This document shows, piece by piece, positions 8,524 through 18,121 of a stretch of 64,000 nt of DNA. The position numbers were made by a program, and so were the translations under genes. The notes below the pieces were generated by a model. The model had not been told where the DNA came from and made no database searches. It was given only the letters and a program-made list of their open reading frames with translations. This DNA is from Myxococcales bacterium (lineage in GTDB: Bacteria; Myxococcota_A; Polyangia; Palsa-1104; JAEUJZ01): NCBI GenBank assembly GCA_016794365.1, contig JAEUKB010000026.1, positions 62,001 to 126,000 of the forward strand, in the 5' to 3' direction. Position 1 is the first letter of the stretch, and every line of letters begins with the position of its first letter.

Positions 8524-11091
8524 TCACAGCTGAGCCCGCACCAAGAACACCTTGTTGTTGCTGTCATCGACGACTTCCAGCGTGGGCCGCGCAGCTTCGG
8601 GGAGCAGGCTCCGCAGCGACTCCAGGCGATGACGCTCGATCAGAAAGAACATCCGTCGCCCAGGATGATTTCGCATGTACTCTTGCAGCTTCTCGGTGTT
8701 CCGATCGCCCAGGAAGACCGTCTTTTCGCCGGGCTCCACTCGGTGGTCGTAGATCTGGTTGCAGGTGTAAAAGTTTTCGCCGCGCCAGTACATCATCCAG
8801 GCGATGACCGGCTCCTCTGGACCTTTGCGCAGGCGGAAGTACGTCGCAAAGACGTGCTTTTGGCTCCAGTGCGGTGAGATATCGATCATGAAGCGATCGA
8901 GCACCCAGCAGTTCCAGACGAGCGCAAACACCGACAGCACGGCAATTCCCGTCGCAGCCGCGCGGGCAGCCTGGGCCTTCAGACACAGCTTCGCCGACAG
9001 AGCCCACAGCAGGCCGATCAGCCACAGCGCACTCAGCGCTGCTGGGACCAAGTACCCAAGCTGAAGTCGCCAGGGCAGCGGCGTCGCCGTCGGCAGCTTC
9101 GAGGTCGAATAGGTCGTCACCAGCTCCGGCGATGGCGCAACCGAGTTCCCGACGAAAGCCAGTCCCGCCGTGAGCAGCCCCAGCCCGAGCAGCACCGGCC
9201 AGCCCACACGCACCGAAGAAGCGTCCTCAGCAGGCTCGTCGCTGTCCGTGTCCGTCCGCGTCAGCAGCACCGACAACAACAGCACCGCCAACGTCCCGAG
9301 CAGCGCATAGGCAAACACCTGACCGAAATACTCGTAGCGATCGCCGTACAGTCCCGTCGCAGGCCACGGACGCCCGACGTTCGGCACGTTCACATAGTCG
9401 TAGTTAAAGAGCCAGCCGATGCGCGCCGGAAAGTTGGCCAGATCCCGACCGGCCAGATACGTCACAGGCACAGCCACAAGCAGCATCAGCGCTTGCTGCT
9501 GCCGACGGACAAAACGCCCGACTGGCTGACACAGCTCATCCAAAAGCAGCCCCGCCAAGATCGCAAGCGCAGGCAGCGCAGGCAGGATGTAGTGATGGAA
9601 CTTGGTGTTTACCAGCGTCACGACGCCAAAGTCGATGACAAACCAGGCCAGGCACAGCAGCACAAGCTGGCGACGACTCGAGTCCTTTTCGTCCGAGCCG
9701 GTAAGAAAGCGTCCGAGCCACAGCGCCGACGCAGCCACAACGCCCGACCATGGGAACATGCCGCTTGTGATCTGCTGTAGGTAGTACTCAAAGGTGCCGC
9801 GATCGCCGTGGCGGCCTTGGGCCCGGTGAACGTAGTTGTCGCCGATCAGCTCCATCCAAAACGGCAGCCCGTGCCGTGCCAGCATCGCCACAAACCACGG
9901 GGCCGCGACGCACAAGAAGATGCTGAGCCCGCGCGAAAGCTCCAGTCCACCTTGGTAACACCAGATCTCGCGAATCGGCTCCGGCAGCTTCAGCAAAAAG
10001 CCCGTCGGCTGCACGTCACGTCGCTCACCGAGTAGCTCTGCCAGCCGACCGCTCAGCAGCAAGAACAGTCCCAGCGTCAGCACCGGCATGCCGAGTCCCG
10101 CTGGACCTTTTGCCAGCGTCGCCACGCCACACATCGCATAGGCCGACCACAGATAGATCGACCGGCGGTTCTTCGCCTGCGCGCACCACAAAAGCGACAG
10201 CACAAACAGCAGCACAAACGGCAGCATCGCAACCGGGCCAGCGACGCGATAGCCGTGACCACGAATCGCCACCGAAAAGCTCTTGAGCTGCACCAAGTTC
10301 ACGATGAACTGCGGCATCACCAGCAGCCCAAACAGCGCCAAGAACCCGTAAAACGTGGGGCTGTGCGGCCACGACAGCTCCTGCCCGAACAGCTGGATGC
10401 GCTTTCGCGGCAGCTCCGCTTTCAGATCCACCCACCGCGACGAGGGATCTTCGGGCTGTTCTCGCTGCGGCAGAAGCGCCAGCCCGGCCAAGACCACCGC
10501 CAGCGTCATCGGAGCAACAAACGCCATATCGGTCATCGCCTGCCGCGTAATCAGCGACCACTGGGTCGAAGTGCCGAGCACCAGCGCGCTCCACAGCGCC
10601 GCACGCCGAGACACCACCCGCCGAACCAAGTAGTACGTCGCCAGCACGCCCGCGATGCCCAGCAGCACAAACGGCAGGCGCAGCGCCCACTCGGCTCGCC
10701 AGCCCACGGTCATCTCGTCGAAGAACAGCGGGCTTGCATGTCCCAGCCGAAACACCTTCAGCGACAGCGCCATCAGCCAAAACGTCAGGACCGGCTTGGA
10801 AAAGAACACACCGCTCGCCGGATCTTGCGGAGAGCCCGGCCACCACAGCGAAATCCAGTCATTTCGCGAGGCCATCTGACGAGCCACCTCGCCGTAGTGC
10901 GTTTCCCACGGATCCCACAGCCCATAGGCACCGGTAAATGGCAGGTACAGCAGGCACAAAAGCGACAGCACCGCAAAGTGCAGCACGCGATCGCTTGATG
11001 CGGCACTGGCTCCGCTCGTTGGCACAGAACTCGGCAGAGCGGTCGCAGCGCGTGCGCCTTCTGATTGGTCGTCGATTGAAGGTTCCATCAT
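8524..11091 (-). CDS. ArnT/PMT-type glycosyltransferase (GT39/GT83 family), integral membrane
   Basis: This 855-residue polytopic membrane protein carries the family signature DPWETHYGEVARQM in the first periplasmic loop, with the acidic pair expected to bind the acceptor. FFSKPVLTFWLMAL follows, then at least ten hydrophobic segments. ArnT/PMT-fold enzymes move a sugar from a polyprenyl-phosphate donor to lipid A, protein or another surface acceptor; which one applies here cannot be told. The C-terminal 150 residues are soluble. A second ATG lies one codon downstream of 11091. It is long for the family (usually 500-750) because of extended loops. Confidence 0.88.
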   Translation of the reverse strand: MMEPSIDDQSEGARAATALPSSVPTSGASAASSDRVLHFAVLSLLCLLYLPFTGAYGLWDPWETHYGEVARQMASRNDWISLWWPGSPQDPASGVFFSKPVLTFWLMALSLKVFRLGHASPLFFDEMTVGWRAEWALRLPFVLLGIAGVLATYYLVRRVVSRRAALWSALVLGTSTQWSLITRQAMTDMAFVAPMTLAVVLAGLALLPQREQPEDPSSRWVDLKAELPRKRIQLFGQELSWPHSPTFYGFLALFGLLVMPQFIVNLVQLKSFSVAIRGHGYRVAGPVAMLPFVLLFVLSLLWCAQAKNRRSIYLWSAYAMCGVATLAKGPAGLGMPVLTLGLFLLLSGRLAELLGERRDVQPTGFLLKLPEPIREIWCYQGGLELSRGLSIFLCVAAPWFVAMLARHGLPFWMELIGDNYVHRAQGRHGDRGTFEYYLQQITSGMFPWSGVVAASALWLGRFLTGSDEKDSSRRQLVLLCLAWFVIDFGVVTLVNTKFHHYILPALPALAILAGLLLDELCQPVGRFVRRQQQALMLLVAVPVTYLAGRDLANFPARIGWLFNYDYVNVPNVGRPWPATGLYGDRYEYFGQVFAYALLGTLAVLLLSVLLTRTDTDSDEPAEDASSVRVGWPVLLGLGLLTAGLAFVGNSVAPSPELVTTYSTSKLPTATPLPWRLQLGYLVPAALSALWLIGLLWALSAKLCLKAQAARAAATGIAVLSVFALVWNCWVLDRFMIDISPHWSQKHVFATYFRLRKGPEEPVIAWMMYWRGENFYTCNQIYDHRVEPGEKTVFLGDRNTEKLQEYMRNHPGRRMFFLIERHRLESLRSLLPEAARPTLEVVDDSNNKVFLVRAQL

Positions 11092-11279
11092 GTCCGCGAA
11101 GGGTTCGTCAGCAGCGACGTGACTGCATCATCCAGTCAGTCGGTTGCCGAAGCGGCTTGGACGATGCCGCAATCGCCCCTGCGCAATCAAGAGGGATTGA
11201 GCGCTCGCATGCCCAATCGCGCGCAAAACAAACCCGCCAACCGGCTGTGACCCAGCCAGCAGTTTCCCCAGCAGTTCCT

Positions 11280-11323
11280 AAAGAGCCAAGTCACAAGTCA
11301 TTTGGAGCCAAAGAGCCAAGTCA
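11280..11323 (+). repeat. Direct repeat AAAGAGCCAAGTCA, two copies
   Basis: Identical 14-base copies at 11280-11293 and 11310-11323 lie in the roughly 300-base gap (11092-11391) between the glycosyltransferase and the tRNA. I see no gene in that gap. Confidence 0.8.
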
Positions 11324-11344
11324 TTGAGAAGACAGCGGCTCGAC

Positions 11345-11373
11345 TTGCCATTTCAGCAAGCTTTCGTTACGGT
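11345..11373 (+). promoter_or_regulatory. Weak candidate tRNA promoter
   Basis: TTGCCA at 11345-11350 is followed 17 bases later by TACGGT, then a GC-rich stretch up to the tRNA. The GC-rich discriminator fits stable-RNA promoters, but the -10 match is poor. Confidence 0.3.
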
Positions 11374-11391
11374 GCCCCGCGTCCCCCTTTA

Positions 11392-11465
<74 letters not shown>

Positions 11466-11496
11466 CTATTTTTGTGTTGTACGGTGGAGGAAGACG

Positions 11497-12225
11497 TTGC
11501 GCGATCAACTTAAGCTGCTCGAAGAGCTACAGCGTCACGACGCAGAGCTGATTGAACTCGAAAGTCTGTGTAAAGCACTCCCCGAGCGAGTGCAGAAGGT
11601 CGAAGCCGCGATTGCTGCCCTTGATCAGCTGCTCGCCCAAAAGAGGGAGGAGCTAGCGGATACCGAGTCTTTCCGCAAAAACCAAGAGCAGGACAAAAAG
11701 GAAGCCGCCGAGCAGCTCAGTCGAGCGAAAGCCAAGAGCTCGCAGGTGCGCAACCTCAAAGAAGGCAACGCAGCATCCCGAGAGCTAGAGACGACTCGTC
11801 GTCAGCTTGAGCAGCGCGAAGAAGAGATCGCAAAGCTCAGCCAAGCGATCTCAGAGCAGCAGGGAAAGATTGCCGAGCACGAAACCCGTGTGAGTGAGCA
11901 GCGCAAAGAGCTGGCTGCTGAGCAAGAGCGCGTGGCCAAGCGAATCAGCGAGATGCAGTCCAAGCTGCAAGCTGCCAAGGCCCACCGCGATGAGCTGGCC
12001 AGCAAGCTGCGGCCTGACTTCTTGAAGAAGTACTCCACGATTCGGATGCGTCGGGGCCTGGCCATTGTCGCCGTGCGCGATGGAACGTGCCGAGGCTGCA
12101 ACATGCGCATCCCACCGCAGCTTTACAACATCATCCAGCGCGGTGCGTCGCTGGAGATCTGCCCAAACTGCAACCGAATGATCTATTGGGCCAAGCTCCT
12201 GGACGAAGTCAGCGAAACCGCGTAG
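11497..12225 (+). CDS. Coiled-coil protein with C-terminal C4 zinc ribbon
   Basis: This 242-residue protein starts at TTG (11497) behind GGTGGAGGAA. Residues about 5-175 form a long charged coiled-coil hairpin (heptads of Leu, Glu, Gln and Lys). The tail holds a C4 zinc ribbon: CRGCNMRIPPQ then CPNCNRMIYW. This matches the widespread zinc-ribbon/CT398-like family, which often lies near division, RNA or DNA-metabolism genes and whose function is poorly defined. It lies just downstream of the tRNA. Confidence 0.88.
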   Translation: MRDQLKLLEELQRHDAELIELESLCKALPERVQKVEAAIAALDQLLAQKREELADTESFRKNQEQDKKEAAEQLSRAKAKSSQVRNLKEGNAASRELETTRRQLEQREEEIAKLSQAISEQQGKIAEHETRVSEQRKELAAEQERVAKRISEMQSKLQAAKAHRDELASKLRPDFLKKYSTIRMRRGLAIVAVRDGTCRGCNMRIPPQLYNIIQRGASLEICPNCNRMIYWAKLLDEVSETA

Positions 12226-12394
12226 CCAGGGCTTTACGACAGGCAGCGGTTGTTTCTAAACTGCCTGAATCACGACACATCCGGCGGTTTTCACGGAAAA
12301 CCCCGACTTACTTGATTCACACAGCCCCGACGAGATCGAGGCACAGATCGGGCCCGCATGGACTCGATCGACAAGAAGCGAAGAGAGGCGATTG

Positions 12395-13732
12395 ATGCAG
12401 GGCTCCCCCGTTCGGTTCGAGTTTGAAGACGTTTCCCCAGTCGAAAAGCGCCTGAAAGTCGAAATCGACAAGGCGCAGGTCAACAAGAAGCTCGACGACA
12501 GCTACCGTCAGCTCGGTCGGCAGGTCAACCTCAAGGGATTCCGCCCTGGCAAGGCACCGCGTCCTCTGCTCGAGAGCATGTTTGGCAAGAAGGTCGCTGG
12601 CGATGCGGCCCGCGAGCTGGTCAACGAGACGATCGGCGACATCATCGGACAGCAGACGCTGCGCATCATCAGCGAGCCAATCCTCGAAGAGCTGGCCGAC
12701 GCGCAGAAAGATGTTCCGCTGCGCTACAGCGCTCGCATCGAGCTGATGCCGCAGATCGATGTCAAAGAGTACGAAGGCATCGCCGTCACCAAGCGCGAAG
12801 GCAAAGTGACCGATGAGCAAGTCACCGCCGAGCTTGAGCGTCGCCGTCAGGCCCATCAAGAACTGAAGCCGATTGAAGGCCGTGACAAGGCAGAAGCTGG
12901 CGACGTGCTGACGATCCTGCTGACCGGCACGCTGTCGCACCTTACCTACAAAGACAAAGAGATGCATGTCGATCTGGGCAAGCCGGATCAGTCGCCGATT
13001 CCGGGACTGGCGGCGGCACTGGTTGGCATTGCACTGGACGCCACCGCGCATCCGGTCGAACTGACGATGCCGACCGAAGGCCTGCCCAAGGAGCTGGGTG
13101 GCAAGACGGGTCACTTCAAGGTCGCGGTGAAGGCTGCGCACATCAAGCATGTGCCAGCGCTCGATGACGACTTCGCCAAGGACACCGGCGAAGCGGACTC
13201 GCTCGATCAGCTCAAGGAAAAGATCCGCGCAAACATCCTCGAAGAAGACACCGAGGAAGCCCGTCACGAGATGCGGCTGTCGCTGGTCGATGAGCTGCTC
13301 AAGCGCAACCCGGTTCCGCTTCCTCCGGGACTGATCTCGCGGCTGGCGCGCAACTTCCTGGAAAACGAGCGCGGTCGGCTTCAGCTTCAGATGAAGCTGC
13401 TGCAAGAGCAGCGCAAGGAAAACCCCGACGCCAAGTTCACGATGCCGACGCCGGAGCAGCTGGTTGCAGCGGCCCAAGCGGAAGCGGTGCGGAACCTGTC
13501 GATCGAGTTTGTGATGATGGCGCTCGCCGACAAGGAGAAGGTGGAAATCACCGACGCCGATGTCGATACGCACCTGGCAGAGCTGGCCAAAGAGCGCGAC
13601 AAGAACGTGGCGCGCGTCAAGGCAGAGATTCAGCGCGAAGATCCGGGCCTACAGCAGCTGCGCGCGCAGCTTCGACTGGAAAAAGCACTCGATGTGCTGG
13701 AGTCGAAGGCCGTGATCTCGCCGAAGGCCTAA
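12395..13732 (+). CDS. tig: Trigger factor, ribosome-associated chaperone and prolyl isomerase
   Basis: This 445-residue protein matches trigger factor length and order. The N-terminal ribosome-binding domain contains the signature GFRPGKAPRPLLESMFGK (usually GFRxGKxP) near residues 47-64. The middle FKBP-like domain covers roughly 165-245, and the helical C-terminal cradle the rest. The ATG at 12395 follows AAGAGAGG; an adjacent TTG one codon earlier is possible. In many bacteria tig precedes clpP/clpX, but not here. A strong terminator follows. Confidence 0.96.
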   Translation: MQGSPVRFEFEDVSPVEKRLKVEIDKAQVNKKLDDSYRQLGRQVNLKGFRPGKAPRPLLESMFGKKVAGDAARELVNETIGDIIGQQTLRIISEPILEELADAQKDVPLRYSARIELMPQIDVKEYEGIAVTKREGKVTDEQVTAELERRRQAHQELKPIEGRDKAEAGDVLTILLTGTLSHLTYKDKEMHVDLGKPDQSPIPGLAAALVGIALDATAHPVELTMPTEGLPKELGGKTGHFKVAVKAAHIKHVPALDDDFAKDTGEADSLDQLKEKIRANILEEDTEEARHEMRLSLVDELLKRNPVPLPPGLISRLARNFLENERGRLQLQMKLLQEQRKENPDAKFTMPTPEQLVAAAQAEAVRNLSIEFVMMALADKEKVEITDADVDTHLAELAKERDKNVARVKAEIQREDPGLQQLRAQLRLEKALDVLESKAVISPKA

Positions 13733-13757
13733 GCCCCAAGTCCCCTCGCCTGCCAGC

Positions 13758-13807
13758 AGCCAGCCTTTGTACGCTCCGCCAAGTGGGCGTATAGGCTGGC
13801 TTTTTTT
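13758..13807 (+). terminator. Rho-independent terminator after trigger factor
   Basis: AGCCAGCCT at 13758-13766 pairs with AGGCTGGCT at 13793-13801. TACGC/GCGTA extends the stem inside, and a run of T follows at 13801-13807. It sits 25 bases after the tig stop. Confidence 0.93.
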
Positions 13808-13854
13808 CGTTCTCCACCGACAGTTCCCCGACGCTGTAGCTTCCCGGTAGAGTA

Positions 13855-14577
13855 ATGGCTATGCCGGACATGCTGGCCATTGTGAGCAAAGCGGTCTTTG
13901 ACAAGGACGCAGGCCCAGCCAAGCTGGGTCAGGTCGTTCCTTTTTCTGGCTATGCCAGCGCAAGCAAACATCTGCAAAAGCTGGATGCGCACAGTCGCTT
14001 GTTCTTGGTCACGGTGCGTCCTCCCAAAGAGTCGCTGTGGCTGGTGGCGGTGCTCGATGGGCTCTCCTTTGATGGTCAGCGCTGGCACTCGCGGGTAAAC
14101 ACGACGCGGCTCACGGACATCTCGGTGCTCAAGGCGCAGCTCGTGTTTGACTCGGGCAAAGGCATCGTTGCCAAGCCCGGTGCGCTCGGGATGTCGCTCC
14201 AGACGCCGCGCGTCCTGACCCGTGCTGATGCCCAGCTCCTGCTCGATGCAGCTGCGACGGGCAACAAGCGCATTGCGGCACCTCGTCCCGTCAATCTCTG
14301 CCAGCATGAGGACCGCAGTCCGCTGCCCTGCCTCTGTAAGCGCTGCCTGCCGAGTGCGCCCGAGCGTATCGAGTCGCAAGGAACCCAGTTTGTCCGCGCC
14401 AAGGTCGAGCTGCACAGCCGCGTGCTGTGGTTTTGGCTGCCCGCGTCTTTGACAAATGACCTAGATGCGGTGACCCAAGCGGTGAAGACGCGCCTCGGCC
14501 AGCGCATTGCGCCGTTTCCCGATGAAGCAACAGCAGACAGCGCAGCGATGAGCACTTCGGACGAGGACGCAGAGTGA
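13855..14577 (+). CDS. Hypothetical protein with a four-cysteine cluster, 240 aa
   Basis: I do not recognise this protein. It has no signal peptide or membrane segment. The middle holds CQHEDRSPLPCLCKRCLP near residues 156-173, whose four cysteines could bind zinc or an iron-sulfur centre. The N-terminal 120 residues alternate hydrophobic and polar residues like a beta-rich fold, and the tail is acidic. It stands alone between the tig terminator and the epimerase gene, on the same strand as both. ATG codons at 13855 and 13861 are both possible starts. Confidence 0.65.
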   Translation: MAMPDMLAIVSKAVFDKDAGPAKLGQVVPFSGYASASKHLQKLDAHSRLFLVTVRPPKESLWLVAVLDGLSFDGQRWHSRVNTTRLTDISVLKAQLVFDSGKGIVAKPGALGMSLQTPRVLTRADAQLLLDAAATGNKRIAAPRPVNLCQHEDRSPLPCLCKRCLPSAPERIESQGTQFVRAKVELHSRVLWFWLPASLTNDLDAVTQAVKTRLGQRIAPFPDEATADSAAMSTSDEDAE

Positions 14578-14632
14578 TCCGGCACCACCGCGCACGCACA
14601 GTGAAAGTGGTCGCTCTCCCGATCCGGCTGCT

Positions 14633-15757
14633 ATGTTCTCGCACATGACCCAATCACACCGGCATCAGCTCTCGCGTCGTGCATTTCTACTGGCATCCGG
14701 CATGCTGCCGTTTGCGGCCCATGCGGCTTCGCAGCCTGCGACCCCCAAGCGGCTGCTCGTCCTGGGCGGCACTGGCTTTATCGGACCACACGTCATCGAA
14801 TCGGCGATCCGGCGCGGCTTTTCGGTCACGCTGTTCCATCGCGGCAAGACCAACCCAACGCTGTTTGCCGACAATCCGAAGGTGGAGCGCATCATCGGCG
14901 ATCGCAACACCGGCTTTGACGCACTGGCTGGCAAGAAGTGGGACGCGGTCGTCGATACCTCGGGCTACTTTCCGCGCCAAGTCGAAGCGAGTGCCAAGGC
15001 GCTCAAGGACTCCGTCAAGCAGTACGTCTTCGTGTCGTCGATCTCGGTCTACAAAGACACCGACAAGCCGATGGAAGAAGGCGCGGCGGTGGGAACCATT
15101 CCCGATCCGACCATCGAAAAGATCACCGAAGGCGCGTACGGACCGCTCAAGGCTTTGTGTGAGCAGGCTGCGACGCGCGTCATGCAAGGTCGAGCGCTCA
15201 TCGTCAGGCCGGGCTTTATCGTCGGACCGCGTGACTCCTCGGATCGATTCACCTACTGGCTGCTACGGACCCAGCGCGGTGGTGAGATGGTGGTTCCCGG
15301 TGATCCCTCCGATCCGATCCAGGTCATCGACGCCCGCGATCTGGCGGACTGGATTGTGCGGATGTGTGAGACGGGCCAAAACGGAACCTTCAACGCCGTC
15401 GGACCCGCCAAGCCGCACACGATGCAGGACGTGCTGGCCGCTTGTAAGCAAGTGACCAAGGCCGAAGTCCGTCACACGTTCATTCCGTCGGACTACCTGC
15501 GCAAAAACAAGCTTCACGAAGAGTTTCCGATCTGGAGCCCGCCAAGCGGCGACAGCGCGTACTTTCACAAGGTGTCCAATGCCAAAGCGGTGGCGGCGGG
15601 ACTGATGTTCCGTCCGCTCCTGGAGACGCTGACTGACACGCTGAGCTGGTGGAAGACGCTGCCGCCCGATCGACAAGCCAAGCCGCGCGCGGGACTTTCG
15701 GCGGAAAAAGAAGCAGCCATCCTCAAAGCCTTTCGGGAAAGCCAAGCCAAACCATGA
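14633..15757 (+). CDS. NAD-dependent epimerase/dehydratase-like protein with Tat signal
   Basis: The N-terminus carries a twin-arginine signal (SRRAFLLASG, then a hydrophobic stretch ending in HAA), so export folded with cofactor is predicted. The mature part opens with the Rossmann motif VLGGTGFIGPHV, typical of the extended/atypical SDR group (isoflavone-reductase/epimerase-like). A YGPLKALCEQ segment supplies a Y..K-type pair near residue 169. An in-frame ATG at 14645 is an equally good start and leaves the signal intact. The end overlaps the next gene (ATGA), implying coupling with a membrane carrier. The substrate is unknown. Confidence 0.82.
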   Translation: MFSHMTQSHRHQLSRRAFLLASGMLPFAAHAASQPATPKRLLVLGGTGFIGPHVIESAIRRGFSVTLFHRGKTNPTLFADNPKVERIIGDRNTGFDALAGKKWDAVVDTSGYFPRQVEASAKALKDSVKQYVFVSSISVYKDTDKPMEEGAAVGTIPDPTIEKITEGAYGPLKALCEQAATRVMQGRALIVRPGFIVGPRDSSDRFTYWLLRTQRGGEMVVPGDPSDPIQVIDARDLADWIVRMCETGQNGTFNAVGPAKPHTMQDVLAACKQVTKAEVRHTFIPSDYLRKNKLHEEFPIWSPPSGDSAYFHKVSNAKAVAAGLMFRPLLETLTDTLSWWKTLPPDRQAKPRAGLSAEKEAAILKAFRESQAKP

Positions 15758-17049
15758 CCGATTCAGGATCTCGCAGCGCTCCAGCCCTTTCGTTCAAAGA
15801 CCGGCTCCTGCTGATCCGTCGCGAGGAACTTCCGGCGCTGCTGTGGTCCTTTTGCTACTTCTTCTTTCTGCTGTGTAGCTACTACGTCCTGCGCCCGGTC
15901 CGCGATGAGATGGGCATTCAAGCGGGCGTCGGCAACCTGCGCTGGCTGTTTACGGCGGTGTTTGGGGTGATGCTGTGCCTGACGCCGCTGTTTGGCCTGC
16001 TGTTTTCGCGCTTTTCTCGTCACAAGCTGCTGCCCATCGTCTACCTGTTCTTTGCGAGCAACCTGGCGGTGTTCTGGTTGCTGTTTCACTCGCAGCTGTA
16101 CGTTCGTCACATCACCATCGGCTTCTTCATCTGGGTGAGCGTGTTCAACCTGTTCGCCGTCTCGGTGTTCTGGAGCTTCATGGCGGATCTGTGGAACACC
16201 GACGAGGCGCGCAGGCTGTATGGCTTTATCTCCGCAGGGGGAACCGCAGGCGCAGTGGTCGGCCCCGCCGTGACCGCGCTGTTTTCTAGGCGCATCGGTC
16301 CAGTGAACCTGCTGCTCGTGTCGATGAGCTGCCTGCTCGTCTGTGTGCTGGCGATTGCTCAGCTCACCAAGTGGCGACAGAAGCAGCCGAAGAAAGAGCT
16401 GCCACCGAGCCAGAAGCCCGGCATCTTGGCTGGCATTCGCTTGGCCGTCTCCTCGCCCTATCTGCTCGGCATCTGTGGCTACGTCGTGCTGTACAGCACA
16501 ACCTCGACATTTTTGTACATTCAGCAGGCCGAGATCATCGACAAGGCGATTCACGCTTCGGCGGAACGCACCGCGCTGTTTGCCCAGATGGACTTGGCGG
16601 TCAACGTCCTGACGCTGGTGATTCAGGTGCTGCTGCTACAGCCGCTGCTGGCACGGCTCGGGCTCACCGTCGCGCTGACCGTGCTGCCGATGCTCACGCT
16701 CGCTGGCTTTTTGGCGCTGGGCCTGCATCCCACGCTGTCGATGCTCAGCGTGGTGGTGGTGCTGCGTCGGGCCGGTGAGTTTGCGATTGCCAAGCCATCG
16801 CGCGAGACGCTGTTTAACGTGCTCGGCCCGGTGGAAAAGTACCAAGCCAAGAACTTCATGGACACCGTGGTCTATCGTGGCGGCGACACCGCCAGTAGCT
16901 GGCTGCTCTCGGGGCTCAAGTCGCTGGGCTTTGGGATCGTCGGGGTGTCGCTGCTCGCGGTGCCCCTGGCCGGGGTGTGGGCTGCAGTGGGAACGCTGCT
17001 TGGTCGCTCGCATGCGCGGCTGCTCAATCAGCGCACCGACCCGAGCTAG
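15754..17049 (+). CDS. MFS-like carrier of the NTP/NDP-exchanger-related type
   Basis: This 431-residue protein has about 12 hydrophobic segments. The first loop reads YYVLRPVRDEMG, a signature I associate with bacterial relatives of ATP/ADP translocases; these are annotated either as MFS or as NTP/NDP exchange transporters. ISAGGTAGAVVGP in the middle fits that group. The start at 15754 overlaps the stop of the epimerase-like gene by four bases. True ATP/ADP exchange is known for intracellular bacteria and plastids. In free-living bacteria the substrate of this branch is unsettled, so the class is given with caution. Confidence 0.8.
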   Translation: MTDSGSRSAPALSFKDRLLLIRREELPALLWSFCYFFFLLCSYYVLRPVRDEMGIQAGVGNLRWLFTAVFGVMLCLTPLFGLLFSRFSRHKLLPIVYLFFASNLAVFWLLFHSQLYVRHITIGFFIWVSVFNLFAVSVFWSFMADLWNTDEARRLYGFISAGGTAGAVVGPAVTALFSRRIGPVNLLLVSMSCLLVCVLAIAQLTKWRQKQPKKELPPSQKPGILAGIRLAVSSPYLLGICGYVVLYSTTSTFLYIQQAEIIDKAIHASAERTALFAQMDLAVNVLTLVIQVLLLQPLLARLGLTVALTVLPMLTLAGFLALGLHPTLSMLSVVVVLRRAGEFAIAKPSRETLFNVLGPVEKYQAKNFMDTVVYRGGDTASSWLLSGLKSLGFGIVGVSLLAVPLAGVWAAVGTLLGRSHARLLNQRTDPS

Positions 17050-17070
17050 CCGCGCTGGTCTGGGCGTTCG

Positions 17071-18018
17071 TCACAGTCCCGTCTGCGCAAAGTGCATCGC
17101 AACCTCGGCCAGCGGCAGCACCTGCGCGTGATCCGTCAAAAAGCGCAAGATCTCGACGAGCGCTTTCTGCTTTTGCCACAGCGGCACCTGGAGATCCGGC
17201 TGACGCGCCACCAGCTCACTCGGAATGCCGTCAAGCTGGGCATCAATGAGATCAATGCCGTGTAGCTCCAGGTTGAAAAACGGCTGGCGCAGCATGGCCG
17301 CCAACAGGACGTGCCGCAGCGGCGCAGACAGCAGCAGCGATGTGCCGATCGCGGGCAGGCGCAGGTACTTGGTGACAGCGACCGGAAGCTCAATGAGCGG
17401 CGCGCTGCCGGTGCGGTTGGGATTGTCGAGCGCGGGACGATACGGCTGCATCGGCGCCAGCTGCTGCCACGGCGAGCCAATGATCGACGCCGACTGCCGA
17501 CCGCTCAGCCGCAGCTTGGCCAGCACCAACAGCTTGGCCAGATAGTATGGCGGACACGGAAACACCGACGAGTCATAGCGAAATCCAAGCTGTGACAGCG
17601 CGCGCAGCAGCGCCGGGGACAGCTCATAACCGGGTGCCCGGAAGCCGCAGACCTTGCCCGGCTGGCCCCGCAGCTCATCAAGCACCTGCTCGCACGCCCG
17701 CAGCTCATCGACGATGGCGGACTCTGAAAGACGGCTCAGCTCGTAGGGATGACCAAACGAGTGATTGCCCAGCTCATGGCCCAGCTGCGCCGCCTGCCGC
17801 AACAGCGGTCGCCCCACCGAGCCATCCAGCGCATCGGACCCGACCACGAACAGCGTCGCCCGCAGGCCAAAGCGCGCAAAGACATCCAGAAAGCGTGGCA
17901 GAGCGCGCTGTAAGACGACTTCAGCAAGCTGGTCGGGCGCAGCACCCAGCCCGTGGATTTGGTAGTAGCAGCGCAGTGGATCCAAATCCACCGACACGCT
18001 GCCGAGCGAAAGCGTCAT
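17071..18018 (-). CDS. Polysaccharide deacetylase (NodB-type, carbohydrate esterase 4)
   Basis: This 315-residue protein has the NodB-homology features: an aspartate-bearing strand near the start (VSVDLDPL), RATLFVVG, the metal-binding pair in LGNHSFGHP near residues 98-106, and FRAPGYELS near 146-154. The last 100 residues fall outside the core domain. It would remove N-acetyl groups from a cell-surface sugar polymer or lipid-linked sugar. It has no clear signal peptide, so it may act in the cytoplasm. It is divergent from the GT2-PaaK fusion gene, with about 100 bases between starts, which suggests one glycolipid or polysaccharide pathway. Confidence 0.9.
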   Translation of the reverse strand: MTLSLGSVSVDLDPLRCYYQIHGLGAAPDQLAEVVLQRALPRFLDVFARFGLRATLFVVGSDALDGSVGRPLLRQAAQLGHELGNHSFGHPYELSRLSESAIVDELRACEQVLDELRGQPGKVCGFRAPGYELSPALLRALSQLGFRYDSSVFPCPPYYLAKLLVLAKLRLSGRQSASIIGSPWQQLAPMQPYRPALDNPNRTGSAPLIELPVAVTKYLRLPAIGTSLLLSAPLRHVLLAAMLRQPFFNLELHGIDLIDAQLDGIPSELVARQPDLQVPLWQKQKALVEILRFLTDHAQVLPLAEVAMHFAQTGL

Positions 18019-18121
18019 GGCCGCACTATGCCATGTGGGGCGCTGCGACGCGATCTCTGTCGAGAGATTCCCTGCTCATCGCCGTTGACGGAAGCCGGGC
18101 CAGACGACCATCATGGGCGCG

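Noticed and set aside
12317-13573. 418-codon minus-strand frame
   Set aside because: It lies wholly antisense to trigger factor, whose protein is certain. High GC leaves long antisense frames open.
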